Below are positions 4,907 through 5,037 of a stretch of DNA of 5,037 nt, in pieces. A model generated the notes under the pieces. It was not told the origin of the DNA, made no database searches, and saw nothing but the letters and a program-made list of their open reading frames with translations. The translations under genes and the position numbers were made by a program. Location of the stretch: positions 1-5,037 of the forward strand of contig JAQVYP010000142.1 of the NCBI GenBank assembly GCA_029004655.1. The letters are read 5' to 3'. Each line of letters opens with the position of its first letter. The stretch's first letter is position 1. Origin of the DNA: Oscillospiraceae bacterium. GTDB lineage: Bacteria; Bacillota; Clostridia; Oscillospirales; Acutalibacteraceae.

Positions 4907-4939
4907 GTTGATTTATACTAATTCCAAATAAAAATCAAC
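4907..4939 (-). promoter_or_regulatory. Putative promoter and operator of the lipoprotein gene
   Basis: GTTGATTT (4907-4914) and AAATCAAC (4932-4939) form an exact 8-bp inverted repeat 17 bases apart. On the minus strand its far arm contains a -35-like TTGATT and its near arm overlaps a -10-like TATAAA (4912-4917). The spacing between these boxes is only 15 bp, so the promoter assignment is weak. A regulator bound to both arms would cover the promoter. The repeat does not match Zur, AdcR, MntR or Fur consensus sites that I know. Confidence 0.35.
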
Positions 4940-4953
4940 CAATCTTCGCGGTC

Positions 4954-5031
4954 TTTTGTTTGCGAGACTGCGTTGTCGTTCTCGGCGGGCGATAGCCCGC
5001 CTTCGTCCTCCGCCTTGTCTCACAAACAAAA
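4954..5031. repeat. 78-bp exactly symmetric inverted-repeat element
   Basis: The outer arms TTTTGTTTGCGAGAC (4954-4968) and GTCTCACAAACAAAA (5017-5031) match at 14 of 15 positions. At the same centre, a perfect 7-bp stem GGCGGGC (4984-4990) / GCCCGCC (4995-5001) closes a GATA loop. Between them lie 15 unmatched bases on each side. The exact shared centre and a GC content well above the flanks suggest a dispersed palindromic repeat. There is no T-tract typical of a terminator on the GC stem. The window ends six bases later, so its full extent and neighbours are unknown. Confidence 0.6.
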
Positions 5032-5037
5032 TCCTCG

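Overview
The window looks like chromosomal DNA of a low-GC, endospore-forming Firmicute, most likely a gut-type Clostridia (Oscillospiraceae-like). The strongest clue is an alpha/beta-type small acid-soluble spore protein. AT-rich codons, strong AAGGAG-type ribosome binding sites and a Gram-positive style lipoprotein support this. The genus cannot be fixed from the sequence alone. The genes are mostly housekeeping or accessory-metabolic. I see no complete transposase, phage gene, CRISPR array, tRNA or rRNA.

Layout. 1-143 (+) is the 3' end of an EAL-domain (cyclic-di-GMP phosphodiesterase-type) gene. It converges on a minus-strand gene, and the two share a symmetric terminator at 142-175. All other genes are on the minus strand, so they are transcribed right to left. 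They are a GT4 glycosyltransferase (164-1354) with its own sigma-A-like promoter, an alpha/beta SASP (1461-1646) with a hairpin behind it, aldose 1-epimerase galM (1769-2800), family I inorganic pyrophosphatase ppa (2816-3355) and a ZnuA/TroA-type metal-binding lipoprotein (3835-4761). ppa and galM are 15 bases apart and probably form a two-gene operon read from a promoter at 3386-3414.

Non-coding DNA. The 480-base gap between ppa and the lipoprotein gene is the most structured part. It holds a 162-bp fold-back, MITE-like element (3430-3591) flanked by an 11-bp direct repeat. Next to it is a very GC-rich 11-bp perfect hairpin (3611-3637), then a conserved-looking, foldable GC-rich block (3646-3708) that may be a small RNA or a structured 3' UTR. 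Upstream of the lipoprotein gene lie a roughly 140-base leader with competing inverted repeats, a promoter-like region bracketed by an 8-bp inverted repeat, and a 78-bp exactly symmetric inverted-repeat element (4954-5031) at the window edge.

How the genes fit together. They do not make one pathway. The glycosyltransferase probably acts on membrane glycolipid, the SASP protects spore DNA, and GalM and PPase support sugar and nucleotide-sugar metabolism. The lipoprotein captures Zn or Mn for an ABC importer whose other subunits are not in view. The items most worth a second look are the fold-back element with its flanking duplication, the unassigned structured RNA block, the two-part leader of the metal-binding gene, and a sharp GC shift inside the glycosyltransferase gene.
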